The notes under the pieces are model-generated. The model was not told where the DNA came from. It worked only from the letters and a program-made list of their open reading frames with translations, and did not search any database. From Cyprinodon diabolis (Eukaryota; Chordata; Actinopteri; Cyprinodontiformes; Cyprinodontidae), in contig CM060064.1 in the NCBI GenBank assembly GCA_030533445.1, forward strand, positions 19,234,126 to 19,298,125: DNA of 64,000 bases, written 5' to 3'. Positions 12,801 through 27,800 of this stretch are shown piece by piece. A program made the translations under genes and the position numbers. Each line of letters begins with the position of its first letter. The stretch's first letter is position 1.

Positions 12801-15800
12801 GTTGACAGTTCAAGCTCCGGCTTTCAGTGTCGTTGTGTCCTTGGGCAAGACACTTCACCTGCATTGTCTACTGATGGTGGTCAGAGGGCCCAGTAGCATT
12901 AGTGTATGGCAGCCTCGCTTCTGTCAGTGAGCCCCAGAGGAGCTGTGGCTACAATGTGGCTTACCACCATCAGTGTGTGCGTGAATTGATGAATGACTGA
13001 ATGTAGTGTAAAGCGCTTTGGTCAAGTCTCCTGACTTGAAAAAGCGCCATATAAGTACAGGCCATTTACGAAAAATGATCCACTATCATTAAAAAAAAAA
13101 ACAATTTATGAGGCAGAATTGAATTGCATACAAATGTAACAAAAATGGTATTTAGTGTTATAAAACAAATATCTTATTCCTTCATAATTAATGTCTCACA
13201 CTAGCACAAGCTTCAAAGAAAGAAGACAATATCGGATGTTTGCTGATGGATTGAGCGTAGCCAATTTAGACCAAGCTATCATTAAAAGCTATTTTTAGGC
13301 TCTTACTATCTGTCTGAATGAGTTAAATTCCCACCATTATAAGGACCACAATTTAACATTAACTTATAAAAACTAACTTAAAATTTAAGAATAAGGTCTA
13401 GTGCTTTGCCATGTGGTTGACAAATGGTATGATTTGGGCATTCAAAGAATGGTAGCTTTAGACTTAAGATTAATCAATAAATCTCACTCAAAGATGGTTA
13501 CAATTCATTCCCTTAAATTTTTTAGCAAAGCTACTCCAATGATTCAACACATCTCTTAAAACTCATAAAACAATATTTACCTTGTGTGTTAGAAATAAGT
13601 TTATACACCTCCAAGTTCAGTCAGTTATGTTCTGGCATAGCTGACTTCTGGCACCGTTAGACCAGTTGTCATTGTTTAAAACACAACCTTTTCACCGGCC
13701 TAGCGCAAAGCCAGTGGTGAAGTGGACAAATGGATAGTGGGTGTCATAGCTTAAAGCTCAATCCACAGAAGCCGGGAAACCTGAGCTATAAGGCAATGGC
13801 AGGTTCAGAGAGGGCAAATGGATGGATGGTCTACAGGCTAGGGGTCAACAACGAGAGGCAAGAGTGACAATATTAGACTCCAAAGCTGGAGCTATAATAT
13901 GAACTCTGATCATCACAGCTAAGCATCACTTCTTTAAAAATCTACATCATGTTGTTGATGGAGCTGTGTAATGTACCAGTTACTCAAGGGCTAACTTCTT
14001 TTTGATTACAATCCTTGCTGTTGAAGAAACATCTATTGCTAAAGTACCAACTACCAAAACATATTTACACCTGTACTTGTCAAAGCCTTTAATATTTTGA
14101 TAGGTTTGTTGACTTAGGATTAAATAAAGATATTAGTCATTTCAAAATTATGGCAGATTGGTGACAGTTGATTCTGCCATTCATCTGTGGATGAAGAGTT
14201 GACAAGACTATTCCCCATAGTATGGGCAAATGTACTTGTCTTAACCCGTCTTTGCCACCAACGTAACTGCTACACACTCTTACCTTTGGTTGGAAAGTGT
14301 AAGTAGGGCAATTTGGGTTTGTCATTAAAATAAAGTAAATGCTTTCTCAAAAATAGTTTTGGATTGCATTTTGTGGTCAAATGACACAATAGGCTTCTCA
14401 GTTTAACAGAATTAAAAAAGAATCATTCTCGGGGAGGGAAACAATCAAGCAGGCCAAATGAGCAAAAGCCAGAGGCCAACTCGAGGAACATAGGGAATAC
14501 TCCAATAAAGTGTTATTATATGTGCAAACTATGATGCTAATGGAAAATTTGATCAGTGATAACAATCTGTGTCAAGGGAGAAGAAAAGTTGTCCAAAGTG
14601 CTGAAGAATAAAACGTTAAGATAGCAACAGTACATAACAACAGATAAAAGGAACTCAAAAGCATTACAGCATTATTTCAGATATCAATTCATTCAATTAA
14701 GATTTGTGAAGATGCTAAATTGGGAAATACTTTATCTTCATATATAATACAAAATTTTAACCAACTCTCAGACCTATCAAAATATATTTGAAATATAAGA
14801 TTTGCTGACATTTTTTTTTTTACCTTCCTGATATACATCTTCCTCTTAGAAAAAAAAACTTACCTTGCCTGTCAGGGTGAATTTTGCTATGGGCAATTTA
14901 ACTTTGTTGGCAGGGAGACAAGTGATTCAATTTCAACTGTGGTTGCCAGAATCTTTTAACAGTTTAAGAAGTTGTATATACATTTGTTCTTAATATAAGA
15001 CATGGATAAAAAACTTGATGGGAACCAGTGAATCAAAATCCATTTCTTTAGCCAAGTTATCTTTTCACACATACAAGGAGTTTGGTTTTGTTTTAGGTAC
15101 TACACACAGACAAGCGAACATAAATTTAGCATGAATGAATGTGAGAATGAAGCAATTAAGATTAAACAAAATGCTAGTTGTATGTTTTGTGCATGGTGGC
15201 GGTTATTGACAGCAGAATAAAATAAAATTTGATTAGATATTGTACACTACTGCAAGCCTGTAGACTACCGGAGATAGGCACTGGCCTCACCACGACCGTG
15301 ACGAAAAAATACGATATTGTACATACAAACATGTACTGAGATATTTTTTTTTATTTGTAGGTCGATGGGAACAGTTTCAATGGGGGACCTGGCCCCTCAT
15401 TTATGAGGCTAGTAGCAGATAGAAACAAGCTGTTTTTGTGGTGGGAGGTTCTGTTCCTGATTGACTGCAGCTTTATGGCAGAGGGGATTGTCTGGAATTA
15501 TTGGAATATTTAGTTCATGTTAAAGTAGCAGTATTTATTTTTGGGTTGCACCATCCATAGATATTAAATGCTCCCTTTTTTGACTTTATATTCCCTGTCA
15601 AAATTTTAGCATTTTTTTACTTTTTTATTCAATGGCTTTAGACTTACCCATTTTTAATTGATTTTTACATCACACAAATACTTGTCAGTTGTAATAAAGT
15701 GAACAATATCTTTTTCCTGTCAGTACCTTTTCAACCTTTTTTTCTACATGGAGTCTTCCTAGCTTTTATGCTATGCACCTCATTTCTTCCCTGTTCTTTT

Positions 15801-18800
15801 TGACTGCTATGTACAACTGGCCTGCAACACTGTCACATCTGCACTGTCACATCTGTAATTCCTTGACCTGCTTTGTCAAAAGAGATTTTTATTGACCAAG
15901 TCGGCTGTTCCAGTCTTCCCACACCATCTCATGATAATAAAACAAATGAAAAGTGTCAGGCCGATATGACTGTATTCTCCATTCCTTTCCAGCCTGTCAA
16001 AGTATATGTTCTGTGAAATGGTACTCTCTGCTATATATTGAAAAATTACTTGCACTGTTAAAACACTAGTGCAAGGCAAATGGAAGGAATTGGGTTTTCT
16101 TCAACCTGAGCATGACATTCATCTGTCAGTGATGGTCAGCTACTCTCATTAAAAAGTAAAGTGATTAAGAAATCATAAGTCTTAGTTCATATTAGTTTGT
16201 TCTCCAACAAAAGTTAACAAGCTGCACGGCAAACCCTTGTTCTTTGACCTTTCCGATTTAGAAATGTCCTCAGAGTTGATTTATCTAAAGGGACATTTCT
16301 AAGCTCTGGTGATCAAACTCATGTTTGGAAGCAGGTGCTCCTCAAGGTTGTATATGGCCAATGCTATGTCTCAATTTGAAGTTCTTTGAGTAACACTGCT
16401 TTACAGAGCAAGAATTACTCAGGTCTTAGGGTGTGGTTGTGTTGGATCTTGGCTAAAAAAATGTTCTTTGGTCACTGGACATACACTCCTGAAATTCATG
16501 GACAAGACAGATGATCAGTCAGTAGGTTCTGATGTTGTTTACATCATAGGGAGTGGTTCTCACAATGACAAACAGGACATGAGTGAAACCATGCACACCC
16601 AAGAAATAATGTTCCTCCCTTGTCTACACTGTCCTGGACAGTGTCATGTAGGTTAATGTAGAAGGCAGAAAACATGAATGAAGGAGACTCTTGAGATAAA
16701 ATCAGTCTCAATAAGTGAGTGAATTCAAGACATTTTGGAAATTATTATTTTTTGTTCTTAAAGCCAAAAGTTATCATACAGACCACTGAATTAGTCTGAG
16801 GCTGAACAATTAATGTACATAGGATTCCTATCAGGTTATTGGAATCATTCCAGTCAAATCTGTACAGGAACCAAGTAAGAAGAATGTCATTTGTAAACCA
16901 GCTGTTACCCTTAGAGTATTGCATCCCAGTGATATGACGTAGACCCAATCTCTTGAACCTTTGAAGCTCTTGTAAGAGCTTAACCAGTGCAACATATGGT
17001 GAAGGTGAACAATGGTTAACTCTCTTAGGTGTATACTGTAACATTTATCAGTTATATGTGCTGTATCATGAGCTAGACTCCAACAGACTGTGACCTGTCT
17101 CAGCTGTTGTATGCTAAAAAGTGGGATTTGGAATAATCAGAGTGCAGAAAAATATGCCATAGTGGCACAGAGAAAATGTAAACTTCAAATATAAAGGGTC
17201 CAGCCAAGATTTGAGCCTCCTTCAACTGAGATTCCACACAAGCTGATAACTGTGAGGAAATTTTTTTCTTTTTTTTAACAAGCTATTTCTACAGTTTCAT
17301 TTATTGCATAACATGTTTTGGTAGAGTACTTATTCAGTATAAAAAAATGTTGATACTTGTACTGTTTTTGTTTGTTTTTGTTTGATAAAACTAGGTGACT
17401 GCTAATTTTTTTCTCAACGTAGCTTCAAGATGCTATGTTGAATAAATTATTTAAGTGCAAAGGGTTGTTCATCCCTAATCCTTTATAAACAAATATTTGA
17501 CAGCTCTTATAAGGAATATAGCTCCTCTGTTTCTATTAAAAGTATCACACGTACAGCCTCAGCAATGGCATGAAACATCAGCCAGCTTCTTCCAAACAAA
17601 AGGAACACTTGTGATAAGTTGCAGCTTAATTTATAAGTAGTAGGTTCAATTAGGAAGCTGAGGTCATCTGAGTCAGAGCAGGATATTCTTTATTTTTTTA
17701 TACGGCTTTCACTTTCTGGGTTTAGATCGTTTATGTAACCCAGCATATAGTATCTTGGGATATGAGTATATTTTTTCATGATTGTATTTGAAAGACCAAC
17801 CCAAAGGGCATAAATGTAAAGGGAAAGAAAAAGTATGGGTTTTTGCACATAGAAATCTATAGCATGGTATTTCTCATGTAATAATTTACTGCAATAACAT
17901 CTACAGCATTTTGCATGCTAAAAATTACCATAAGCTAGCCCAGCTTGTAGAAATCTACAATTTGGAATTGTCGGATAGTAACGTCGGATTTGCTGACTTT
18001 ATCACTAATAGACTTGCTGTAGATTTGCCTGACTTACTTGTACATCTCTGCAGGTCCTCCATTGTTATTATTAGGGCTGGGCGATATAGAAAAAAAGCTT
18101 ATTTTAAAAAAAAAATGCATATTGATCGATATTGATAATTATTGAAAAGATTTGAAACTGAGATGATGGCTGAGATGATAAAAAAAAAAAAGTTGGTTGT
18201 GTTATCAGACTTGGTTTTCACTGATTCCCGACACATTTTACAGATGACTGTGGTTTGTTTTTTGTCCGACTTGCCATGACCGAAATACTGCCAGACTGCC
18301 GAACTACAAAAACCCTTCTTTGAAACAATTTCCTCCGCCTCTCCTTGCAGCGACATCTTCATGTACTCTGTGTTGTGGTTTGAGAGGGCGGCGCTTGGTG
18401 ACGGCGTGCCTGGGTCCGCGATTGTGATTGGTTGGGAGGAAGCAGTGACTAGCATAAACATACATGCTAGGCTACAATGAGAAGGAAGGAAAACTGCGTT
18501 TCTTTTTTATCGAACTTTCATCAACCTTCTTTTTTTCTATTGCGCCACACGTCTATCGATCGATATATATCTTTATTGAATTATCGCCCTGCCCTAGTTA
18601 TTATTCATCTCTTTCAAAGTCCACTGATGTGTCTTAGTAGGCTAACCTACTAAATTAACTAGCAAACGGGTGGCTTCTATTTGCTCATTATGGGTCATTA
18701 GAAGGCAACATGTTGCAGTATTTTAAGGGTTTTTTACGTTTTAAGAGGGCTCATTGCAAATTCCCAGTCGTGCTTGAACTTGTACTCTTCCACCTTATCC

Positions 18801-21800
18801 AGGGTCAGCAGAGACTCCCAGACTTCCCTCACTGCAGACACCTCCTCCAGCTGTAATGGGGGAAGCCCGAGGTGCCCCCCCAACAGCTGAGAGAAATGGT
18901 CCCTCCAGCGTGTAATAGGTCATCCTCCTGGCCTCCTCCCGGTGGGACATGTCTTTAACACCTCCTGAGGGAGGCATCCAGCGGGCATCCAAAGAACATG
19001 TCCGAGCCATCTCAGCTGACTCTTTTCGATGTGGAGGACAAACTGCTCTACTCCAACCCTTCCCAAACTATTTTTGAGAATCACAGAATAATAAGCAGCG
19101 CAAGGCTCCTGGTAATGATAATAATTGATGGTAATTGTAAATATAAAATCTGAGAAATAACTACAATAAATAATCACAACCATAATAAAATGACAAAAAT
19201 AGTGAACATTACTCATAACACAAGTATACAGTTGTTGGGCTTAAGTACCCATAAACAAACTGCAACTACAGCTTCCAGCCTGCCTTGCAGCTCTGACATA
19301 ATACCATAGGTCAGGGGTCAGCTACCAAAACTGCTCAAAGAGCCATATTGGACCAAAAAAACAAAAAATAAATCTGCCTGGAACGCAAAAATGTAAAAGT
19401 TTTATATATGCCCCTCATGGCAACACAGGCTCTAAGTGTATTATCCCACTATATAAAAGTACTACGTGGGCTTAAATATATAAAAAACATTCACGATTAA
19501 ATGTTTATCCTGGAGAAAATGTTACATAGTAGCATGAGGTAATGGTCGAGCAGTGAACGTTCCCATCATGCGCTGCTTCATCTCGCTCGGCTTCATCGCG
19601 CGCCGCTTCACCGCCCTTCACCGCATGGTTTAAGTTTTGTTGCATTGATGAAATTATAGAAACACGATAAAGGAATCTTTCTGAGGTGGACATGTTTCTG
19701 TTGGGAGGAGTTGATTGAGTCATGAGGATTTGGGGGAAAAAATGGAAGAAAGTTCACATACCTGCATTAGAGAGCTACCTGTTTGATCTGTGGTCGCTTT
19801 TCCATCCTTGCAATCAAACTAGCAGCAGTAGTGGAGTTTGGAGATGCAATCCACTTCTTAAATCTATCTTTGCCCTCCTCTAATATATCCAGAAGTTCTG
19901 CAATCGCACTTTTTTCTCTCACTCCCAATTTGGTGGTTGGCTACATATTTAGCATACCTTCCCTAGAAATGCCTTTCCAAGTTTTTATTTTTATTTTTTG
20001 CCAACCTCTCATTAGGGTTTGACAGAATCATTTTGAGGCCAGCTGATACTCTTTTTCCTTAGCCTCTCCAAACTTTGGAGAGGCCTTGGAGAATATTCAA
20101 ACCAATTTCAAATTTATTTCTAAAAATTTTCTAAGCATTATTATAAATCCTCTCTGCAATTATGCACCAATTTGTCTTTATTCATAATCAGTCTGTCTTC
20201 CGCTTCTGAAGTTCCCAGACGACAGTTGGAAGATTGACCATCTGGTGGCCTGGTGCAGGAAAAACAAACTGGAGCTCAACGCTCTAAAAACAGTGGTGAT
20301 GGTTGTGGACTTCAGGAAGAACTCAGCCCCAGCTATCCTTATCAACCTTTGTGATTCCACAATTGACACAATTGAGTTTTCCGCTTCCTGGGAACTATCA
20401 TCTCACAGGACCCTCCACCAAGAAAGCCCAGCAGAGAATGTACTTCCTGTGGCAGCTGAAAACATTCAGCCTGCCAAGGACAATGATGGTGCACTTCTTC
20501 CATCATTGAGTCCATCATCACCTCCTCCATCACAATCTGGTACACTGGTACCACCACCACAGACAAGGGCAGACTGCAGCATGTCATCCGGTCTGCAGCT
20601 AGGTGATTGGCTGCAATCTTCCATCCCTCTTGGATCTATATGCCTACAGCGTGCAGGGAAGATTGAGGCTGATCCCTTGCACACCAACCACAAACTATTT
20701 TAGAAACTTCCCTCTGGCAGGAAGCTGCGGTCCATTGCGACCAAAACCTCATGCCACAAAAACAGCTTCTTCCCACCAGCTACCGGTCTTATCAACAAGG
20801 TCCAGAGACCCCTGTGACACTAACACTGCCTCTCCCCCTCCCCCATTCAGGACCTAGAAGCTACACCAATGTAGCATTTCCAGACCTCCTGCGTTACATT
20901 AATGTGCATTCTACTGTATATATTTATACACTACTCAAAAAAATTAAAGCAACACTTTGTAATCAGAGTATAGCATCATTTTAATTAAACTTCTGGGATA
21001 TTGATTTGGTCAGGTTAGTAGCTGAGGGGCTTGTTAATCAGTTTCAGCTGCTTTGGTGTTAATGAAATTAACAACAGTTGCACTAGAGGGGCAATAAGGA
21101 GACGACCATCAGAACAGGAATGGATTTACAGGTGAAGGCCACTGACATTTTTTCCCCTCCTCATCTTTTCTGACTCTTTTTCACCAGTTTTGCATTTGGC
21201 TAGGGTCACTGTCGTTACTGTTAGGATGAGGCACTACCTGGACCCTACAGAGGTTGCACAGGCAGTCCAACTCCTCCAGGATGGCACATCGATACGTGCC
21301 ATTGCCAAAAGGTTTGCTGTGTCTCCCAGCACAATATCAAGAGCATGGAGGAGATTACAGGAGACAGGCAGTTACTCCAGGAGAGCTGGACAGGGCCGTA
21401 AAAGGTCTACAACCCATCAGAAGGACCGGTATCTGCTCCATTGTGCAAGGAGGAGCAGGAGGAGCACTGCCTGAGCCCTACAAAGGTCACTGGTGTGAAT
21501 GTCTCTGATCAAACAATCAGAAACAGACTTCAACAGGTTGGCCTGAAGCCCCGACGTTCTCTACTGGGCCCTGTGCTCACTGCCCAGCACCGTGGAGCTT
21601 GATTGGGATTTGCCTCAGAACATCGGAATTGGCAAGTCTGCCACTGGCGCGCTGTGCTTTTCACAGATGAGAGCAGGTTCACCCCGAGCACATGTGACAG
21701 ACGTGAACGTTATGCTGCCTGTAAAATTGTTCAGCATGATCAGTTTGGTGGTGGGTTAGTGATGGTCTGGGGAAGCATACCCATGGAGGGGAACAGAGCT

Positions 21801-24800
21801 ATACAGGCTAAACAACGGCATCCTGACTGCCATTAGGTATCGGGATGAAATCCTCGCACCCGTTGTCAGACCCTATGCTGGTGCAGTGGGTCCTGGGTTC
21901 CTCCGGTTCACGACGATGCCCGGTCTCAAGTGGCGAGAGTATGCAGGCAGTTCCTTAAGGATGAAGGAATTGATACCATCGATTGGCCCCCATGTTCGTC
22001 TGACCTAAATCCAATAGAACACCTCTGGGACATTATGTTTCGATCCATCCAACACTGCCAGGTTGCACCTCAGACTGTCGAGGAGCTCAGTGATGCCCTG
22101 GTCCAGATCTGGAAGGAGATACCCAAGGACGCCATCTGTCATCCCATTAGGAGCATGCCCTGACGTTTTCAGGCATGCATATACGCGTGGGGGCCATACA
22201 AATTACTGAATACCATTTTGAGTTGCTGCAAGGCAATTCCGGCAAAGTGGACTAGCATGCTGCATAATTTTTTCAATGTAATTTTTGGGGTATGTTTGAA
22301 TTCAGCCCTCTGTAGGTTGATCATTTTCATTTCCATCAAATGATGTAGCATCCTTTTGTTCCTAGCACATTACCCAGTCCATATCAGTATAAATAAACGG
22401 CATGATTTTTTTCCCCCATTGAGATCTGATGTGTTTTCCAAGTGTTCCTTTAATTTTTTTTGAGCAGTGTAGTATATAGCTATATACTTAATATTTTATA
22501 TAGTATGTTTTATATTGTGTATATAGCTATAGATTCTGTATTCTGTATGTGTGTGTGTGTATATATATATACACTCACCGGCCACTTTATTAGGTACACC
22601 TGTCCAACTGCTTGTTAACACTTAATTTCTAAGCAGCCAATCACATGGCGGCAACTCAGTGCATTTAGGCATGTAGACATGGTCAAGACAATCTCCTGCA
22701 GCTCAAACTGAGCATCAGTATGGGGAAGAAAGGTGATTTGAGTGACTTTGAACGTGGCATGATTGTTGGTGCCAGAAGGGCTGGTCTGAGTATTTCAGAA
22801 ACTGCTGATCTACTGGGATTTTCATGCACAACCATCTCTAGGGTTTACAGAGAATGGTCCGAAAAAGAAAAAACATCCAGTGAGCGGCAGTTCTGTGGGC
22901 GGAAATGCCTTGTTGATGCCAGAGGTCAGAGGAGAATGGCCAGACTGGTTCGAGCTGATAGAAGGGCAACAGTGACTCAAATAACCACCCGTTACAACCA
23001 AGGTGGGCAGAAGAGCATCTCTGAACGCACAGTACGTTGAACTTTGAGGCAGAAGACCACACCGGGTGCCACTCCTTTCAGCTAAGAACAGGAAACTGAG
23101 GCTACAATTTGCCCAAGCTCATTGAAATTGGACAATAGAAGATTGGAAAAACGTTGCCTGGTCTGATGAGTCTCGATTTCTGCTGCGACATTCGGATGGT
23201 AGGGTCAGAGTTTGGCGTCGACAACATGAAAGCATGGATCCATCCTGCCTTTTATCAACGGTTCAGGCTGGTGGTGGTGGTGTCATGGTGTGGGGAATAT
23301 TTTCTTGGCACTCTTTGGGCCCCTTGGTACCAATTGAGCATCGTTGCAACGCCACAGCTTACCTGAGTATTGTTGCTGACCATGTCCATCCCTTTATGAT
23401 CACAATGTACCCAACTTCTGATGGCTACTTTCAGCAGGATAATGCGCCATGTCATAAAGCTGGAATCATCTCAGACTGGTTTCTTGAACATGACAATGAG
23501 TTCACTGTACTCAAATGGCCTCCACAGTCACCAGATCTCAATCCAATAGAGCATCTTTGGGATGTGGTGGAACGGGAGTGTTGGGAGCTGTAGAAGTACC
23601 ACCTTCCTCCAGCAGAGTGCGCCATGGATCCTCCTGAGCCGAGCCTCCTGCACAGCTGAAGCTCATCCCATCATCAGAGGATCCACAGTATTTAAGCTGT
23701 CTTCAGACCTTGCCTCAACGCCGCAGTGTTTTATCCAGTTGGTTAGCACCTAAGCCTAGTATCTCTGAGAACCTTTGTTGACTTTTGAATCCAGACTGGA
23801 TTCTAACTTTTGTCTCTGTCTTCCAGGAAACCTGTTTTTCTCCTGTGAAGCTCAGGAGGAGCTTAACCTGCCGAGCCTGCCCTCTGAGCCAAACCTGAAG
23901 TCTCTCTCTGGATTTTCCTTGCAGCTCTGGACCAAGAGCTGGAAACTCAAAGCCAAGGTCAGCTCATTCTCAAGAAGTAAGACGCTGAAGCAGTTAACGG
24001 ACTCTGCTGAACAAACTATCTCCGGACCCAACAGTTTCCCTCTCAAGGCTTTAACCAAGAACCCTCAAGGTACAAATCTGAAACAGTCTGAATCAAACTC
24101 CTCTGAGCAAACGCTAACTGAACTGTCTCCCACGCAGACTCCAATGAACCAGTCCCCAGGCCAGAACCAGAACCAGTGATTAAACTGTGCTTGTGACAAT
24201 AAACATTGTTAAACCTTTTACTTCTGTTTCCGTCTCCGTGGTGTTCTGCATAACTGGGTCTCACTAGAGAACCCATCATGACAGAACACTGCGGCCAAAC
24301 ACAAGGCCCAGCAGATCACCTCCGCCGTCGATTGGAGGAGCAAGATGCCCAAATCCAGGGACAAACTCAAACCCTCCGTGAGTTATATCGTTTGGTTGAG
24401 ACCCACAATCATATGCTTCAGAGTTATGCTAATTTTATGAGCAATGCTAATGCCACGTCGGCAGCGCAACCATTTCCGGGTCCAGTTCCGCCTCCGTGGT
24501 CACCAGCAGTGACGTCATCAGAGTTCCGCCCAAGCCTACCTGAAAAATCCAAGATCTAAAGTCCAGTCTCTCCCTCTGCCTGTTCAGGCCTCTCATTTCG
24601 GAGAGATGGATGCCGAACCCATGCAGGTTGGACATACCAGGCTCACTCCAGAGGAAAGACAAAGACGTTTTCTGAGCAAACTATGCATCTACTGTGGTGA
24701 GAGTGGTCACTTCATCGCTTCATGTCCAGTTAAATCAAAAGCCTGGGCCCGCGAGAGGTTCTGAGGAGTCTGGTGGGCCATGATAACTCTAAAAAATCTC

Positions 24801-27800
24801 CTCGACTTATGCTCCCCGCCACTTTATTTTGCTCTAATCAAAGCCTCTCTTTTTCTGCCTTCATCGATTCAGGCTGTGAACGAAATTTAATTGATTCAAA
24901 CCTTGTCCAGCAGCTTCAAATTGAAACCATTCCCCTGACCCCGTCTCTTAGTGTCTCAGCAATTGATGGGAAAAAACTCCACCAGGTTACCCATCAAACT
25001 CAACCACTCGAGCTACTACTCTCAGGTAATCATCGTGAAACCATAACATTTTTTGTTTTTCCCTCCGCATGCTCTCCCCTGGTGCTTGGATTCGAATGGT
25101 TGGAGAAACATAATCCACATATTAACTGGACTGATCGTCATGTGGAATCGTGGTCAACGTTATGTCACGAAACATGCCTCCGTTCAGCAGCCCCTGTGGT
25201 GGGGTCTCCTAGAGGTGGGGGGGAGATGGACTCTCCTGACCTTTCTTCTGTCCCTTCTGAGTACCATGATTTGGCTCCTGTCTTCAGTAAGGTCAGTGCT
25301 ACGTCCCTTCCACCACACAGACCATATGACTGTGCGATCAAGCTATTACCTGGAGCACCTCTACCCAGCAGTAGACTATACAATATTTCCAAACCAGAAC
25401 GAGAAACCATGGAAAAATACATAATAGAGTCTTTAGCTGCTGGGATAATTCGCCCATCTTCTTCCCCGTTGGGTGCAGGGTTCTTTTTCGTCGGCAAGAA
25501 GGACGGTTCTTTAAGACCATGTATTGATTACAGAGGCCTGAACCAAATAACAATTAAGAACAAGTACCCTCTTCCACTACTTGCCTCAGCTTTTGAACCT
25601 GTACAAGGGGCAACTGTTTTCACCAAACTAAATTTGAGGAACGCTTATCATCTTCTTAGGATCCGTGACGGAGATGAGTGGAAAACAGCCTTTAAGACCC
25701 CCTTGGGCCAGTTCGAATATTTGGTCATGCCCTTTGGCCTAACAAATGCTCCTGCCTGCTTCCAAGCCCTAGTGAATGACGTTCTCAGAGACTTTTTAAA
25801 TGTGTTCGTGTTCGTCTACATAGATGACATACTCATTTACTCTAAAGACCTCTCAGAGCATAAGAAACATGTCCGCCTTGTGTTGCAAAGATTACTGGAG
25901 AACAAGCTTTTTGTCAAAGCCGAGAAATGTGAGTTTCATCAGCCTTCAGTCACCTTTTTGGGGTTTGTGCTCGAGGGCGGGCAGATTAAGCCTTCTGAGG
26001 ATAAAATAAAGGCAGTTTTGGAGTGGCCGGTTCCTGAAAACCGCAAGCAGCTACAGAGATTCCTGGGTTTCGCCAATTTTTATCGCCGATTCATCAGGAA
26101 CTATAGTCAGACAGCTCTTCCTCTAACCTCCTTAACCTCAGTCAAACGAACGTTTCAATGGACCCCTGAGGCACAAACCGCATTTGAGAAACTGAAATCT
26201 TTGTTTTCCAGAGCACCCGTGTTAATCCAGCCTGATCCTTCCAAACAATTCATCCTCGAAGTAGACGCTTCCGACTCTGGTGTGGGAGCTGTCTTATCTC
26301 AAAGACTCGACACTGATCAAAAGATTCATCCTTGTGCCTTTTTCTCTCGAAGACTTACCTCCGCAGAGCAAAACTACGATGTTGGAGACCGAGAACTACT
26401 GGCCATCAAGTTGGCACTGGAGGAATGGAGACACTGGCTGGAGGGAGCTGAGCACCCGGTTCTCGTTTGGATGGATCACAAGAACCTTGCTTACATCCAG
26501 TCAGCTAAACAAGCCAATCCCCGTCAATCAAGGTGGTCCATATTCTTCTCTCGTTTCAATCTCATTATCTCCTACAGACCCGGATCCATGAATGTCAAAC
26601 CGATTCTCTCTCTCGTCTATACTCCGTTGATCAACCCGAGACGCCTGAACCTGTCCTTCCTGCATCATGCACTGTTGGAGTGGTTACCTGGGAGATCACC
26701 GATCTAATTAATTCCGCCCTGGCTTCAGAACCTGACCCAGGTAATGGTCCTGCTAACCGAACCTATGTACCTTCTTCAGTCAGATCTCGCCTAATACAGT
26801 GGATGCATGCTGCTAAGTTCTCTGCTCATCCGGGGGTGAGCAGAACCGTCGCTTTGATTTCAAGACGTTTCTGGTGGCCAACTCTTCACAGAGATGTCAT
26901 GGAGTATGTGTTGGCCTGTTCCACCTGTGCTAGAAATAAAGCCTCACATCAACCTCCCTCAGGCCTGTTACAACCTCTTCCAGTTCCCTCGCGTCCATGG
27001 TCCCATATAGCTATCGACTTCGTCACTGGTCTTCCCATCTCCCGAGGTATGTCCACAATCTTCACCATCGTTGATCGATTCTCGAAATCCTGTCATCTCA
27101 TCCCTCTCAGGAAACTTCCCACGGCTTTTCAAACCGCCCAGCTCCTGGTGAAACACGTCTTCCGTCTTCATGGCATTCCCCAAGAGATCCTCTCAGACCG
27201 TGGTCCCCAGTTCATTTCACAAGTTTGGAAGGCATTCTGTTCCGCTCTCGACTGTAAGTTCTCTCTAACTTCCGGTTATCACCCACAGTCCAATGGCCAA
27301 ACTGAGAGGATGAACCAACAGCTAGAGTCAACCCTCCGTTGTCTGACATCAAACAATCCCACCGACTGGAGCCTGTACCTAACTTGGATAGAATACGCAC
27401 ACAATTCTCTTAAATCTGCTTCCACCGGCCAGTCACCGTTTCAGGTCAGTCTCGGTTACCAACCTCCACTTTTTCCCGCAGACGAGAGAGAGATTTCGGT
27501 CCAGTCAGTCAACCAGCACATCAGACGCTGCCAACGCATATGGAGAGAGACCATCACTACCCTCAATCGTTCCTCCGAGACTACCAAGCGTTTCGCCGAC
27601 TCCAGAAGACGTCCTGCCCCTGAGTACTCCGTGGGCCAAGAGGTATGGCTATCCACTCGAGATATTCCCCTCAAGGGAATGTCTCGTAAACTCTCTCCAA
27701 AATTCATTGGTCCGTATAAGATTTCCCAGGTCATCAACCCATCAGCCATATGCCTTCAACTTCCCCCGTCTCTTCGTATTCATCCCACATTCCACGTCTC

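Noticed and set aside
23775..24179. A 134-codon open frame inside the LTR, present in both LTRs
   Set aside because: Both copies are nearly identical because the LTRs are young, so conservation means nothing here. The peptide is Ser/Thr/Gln-rich with no domain, and it lies in untranslated R sequence.
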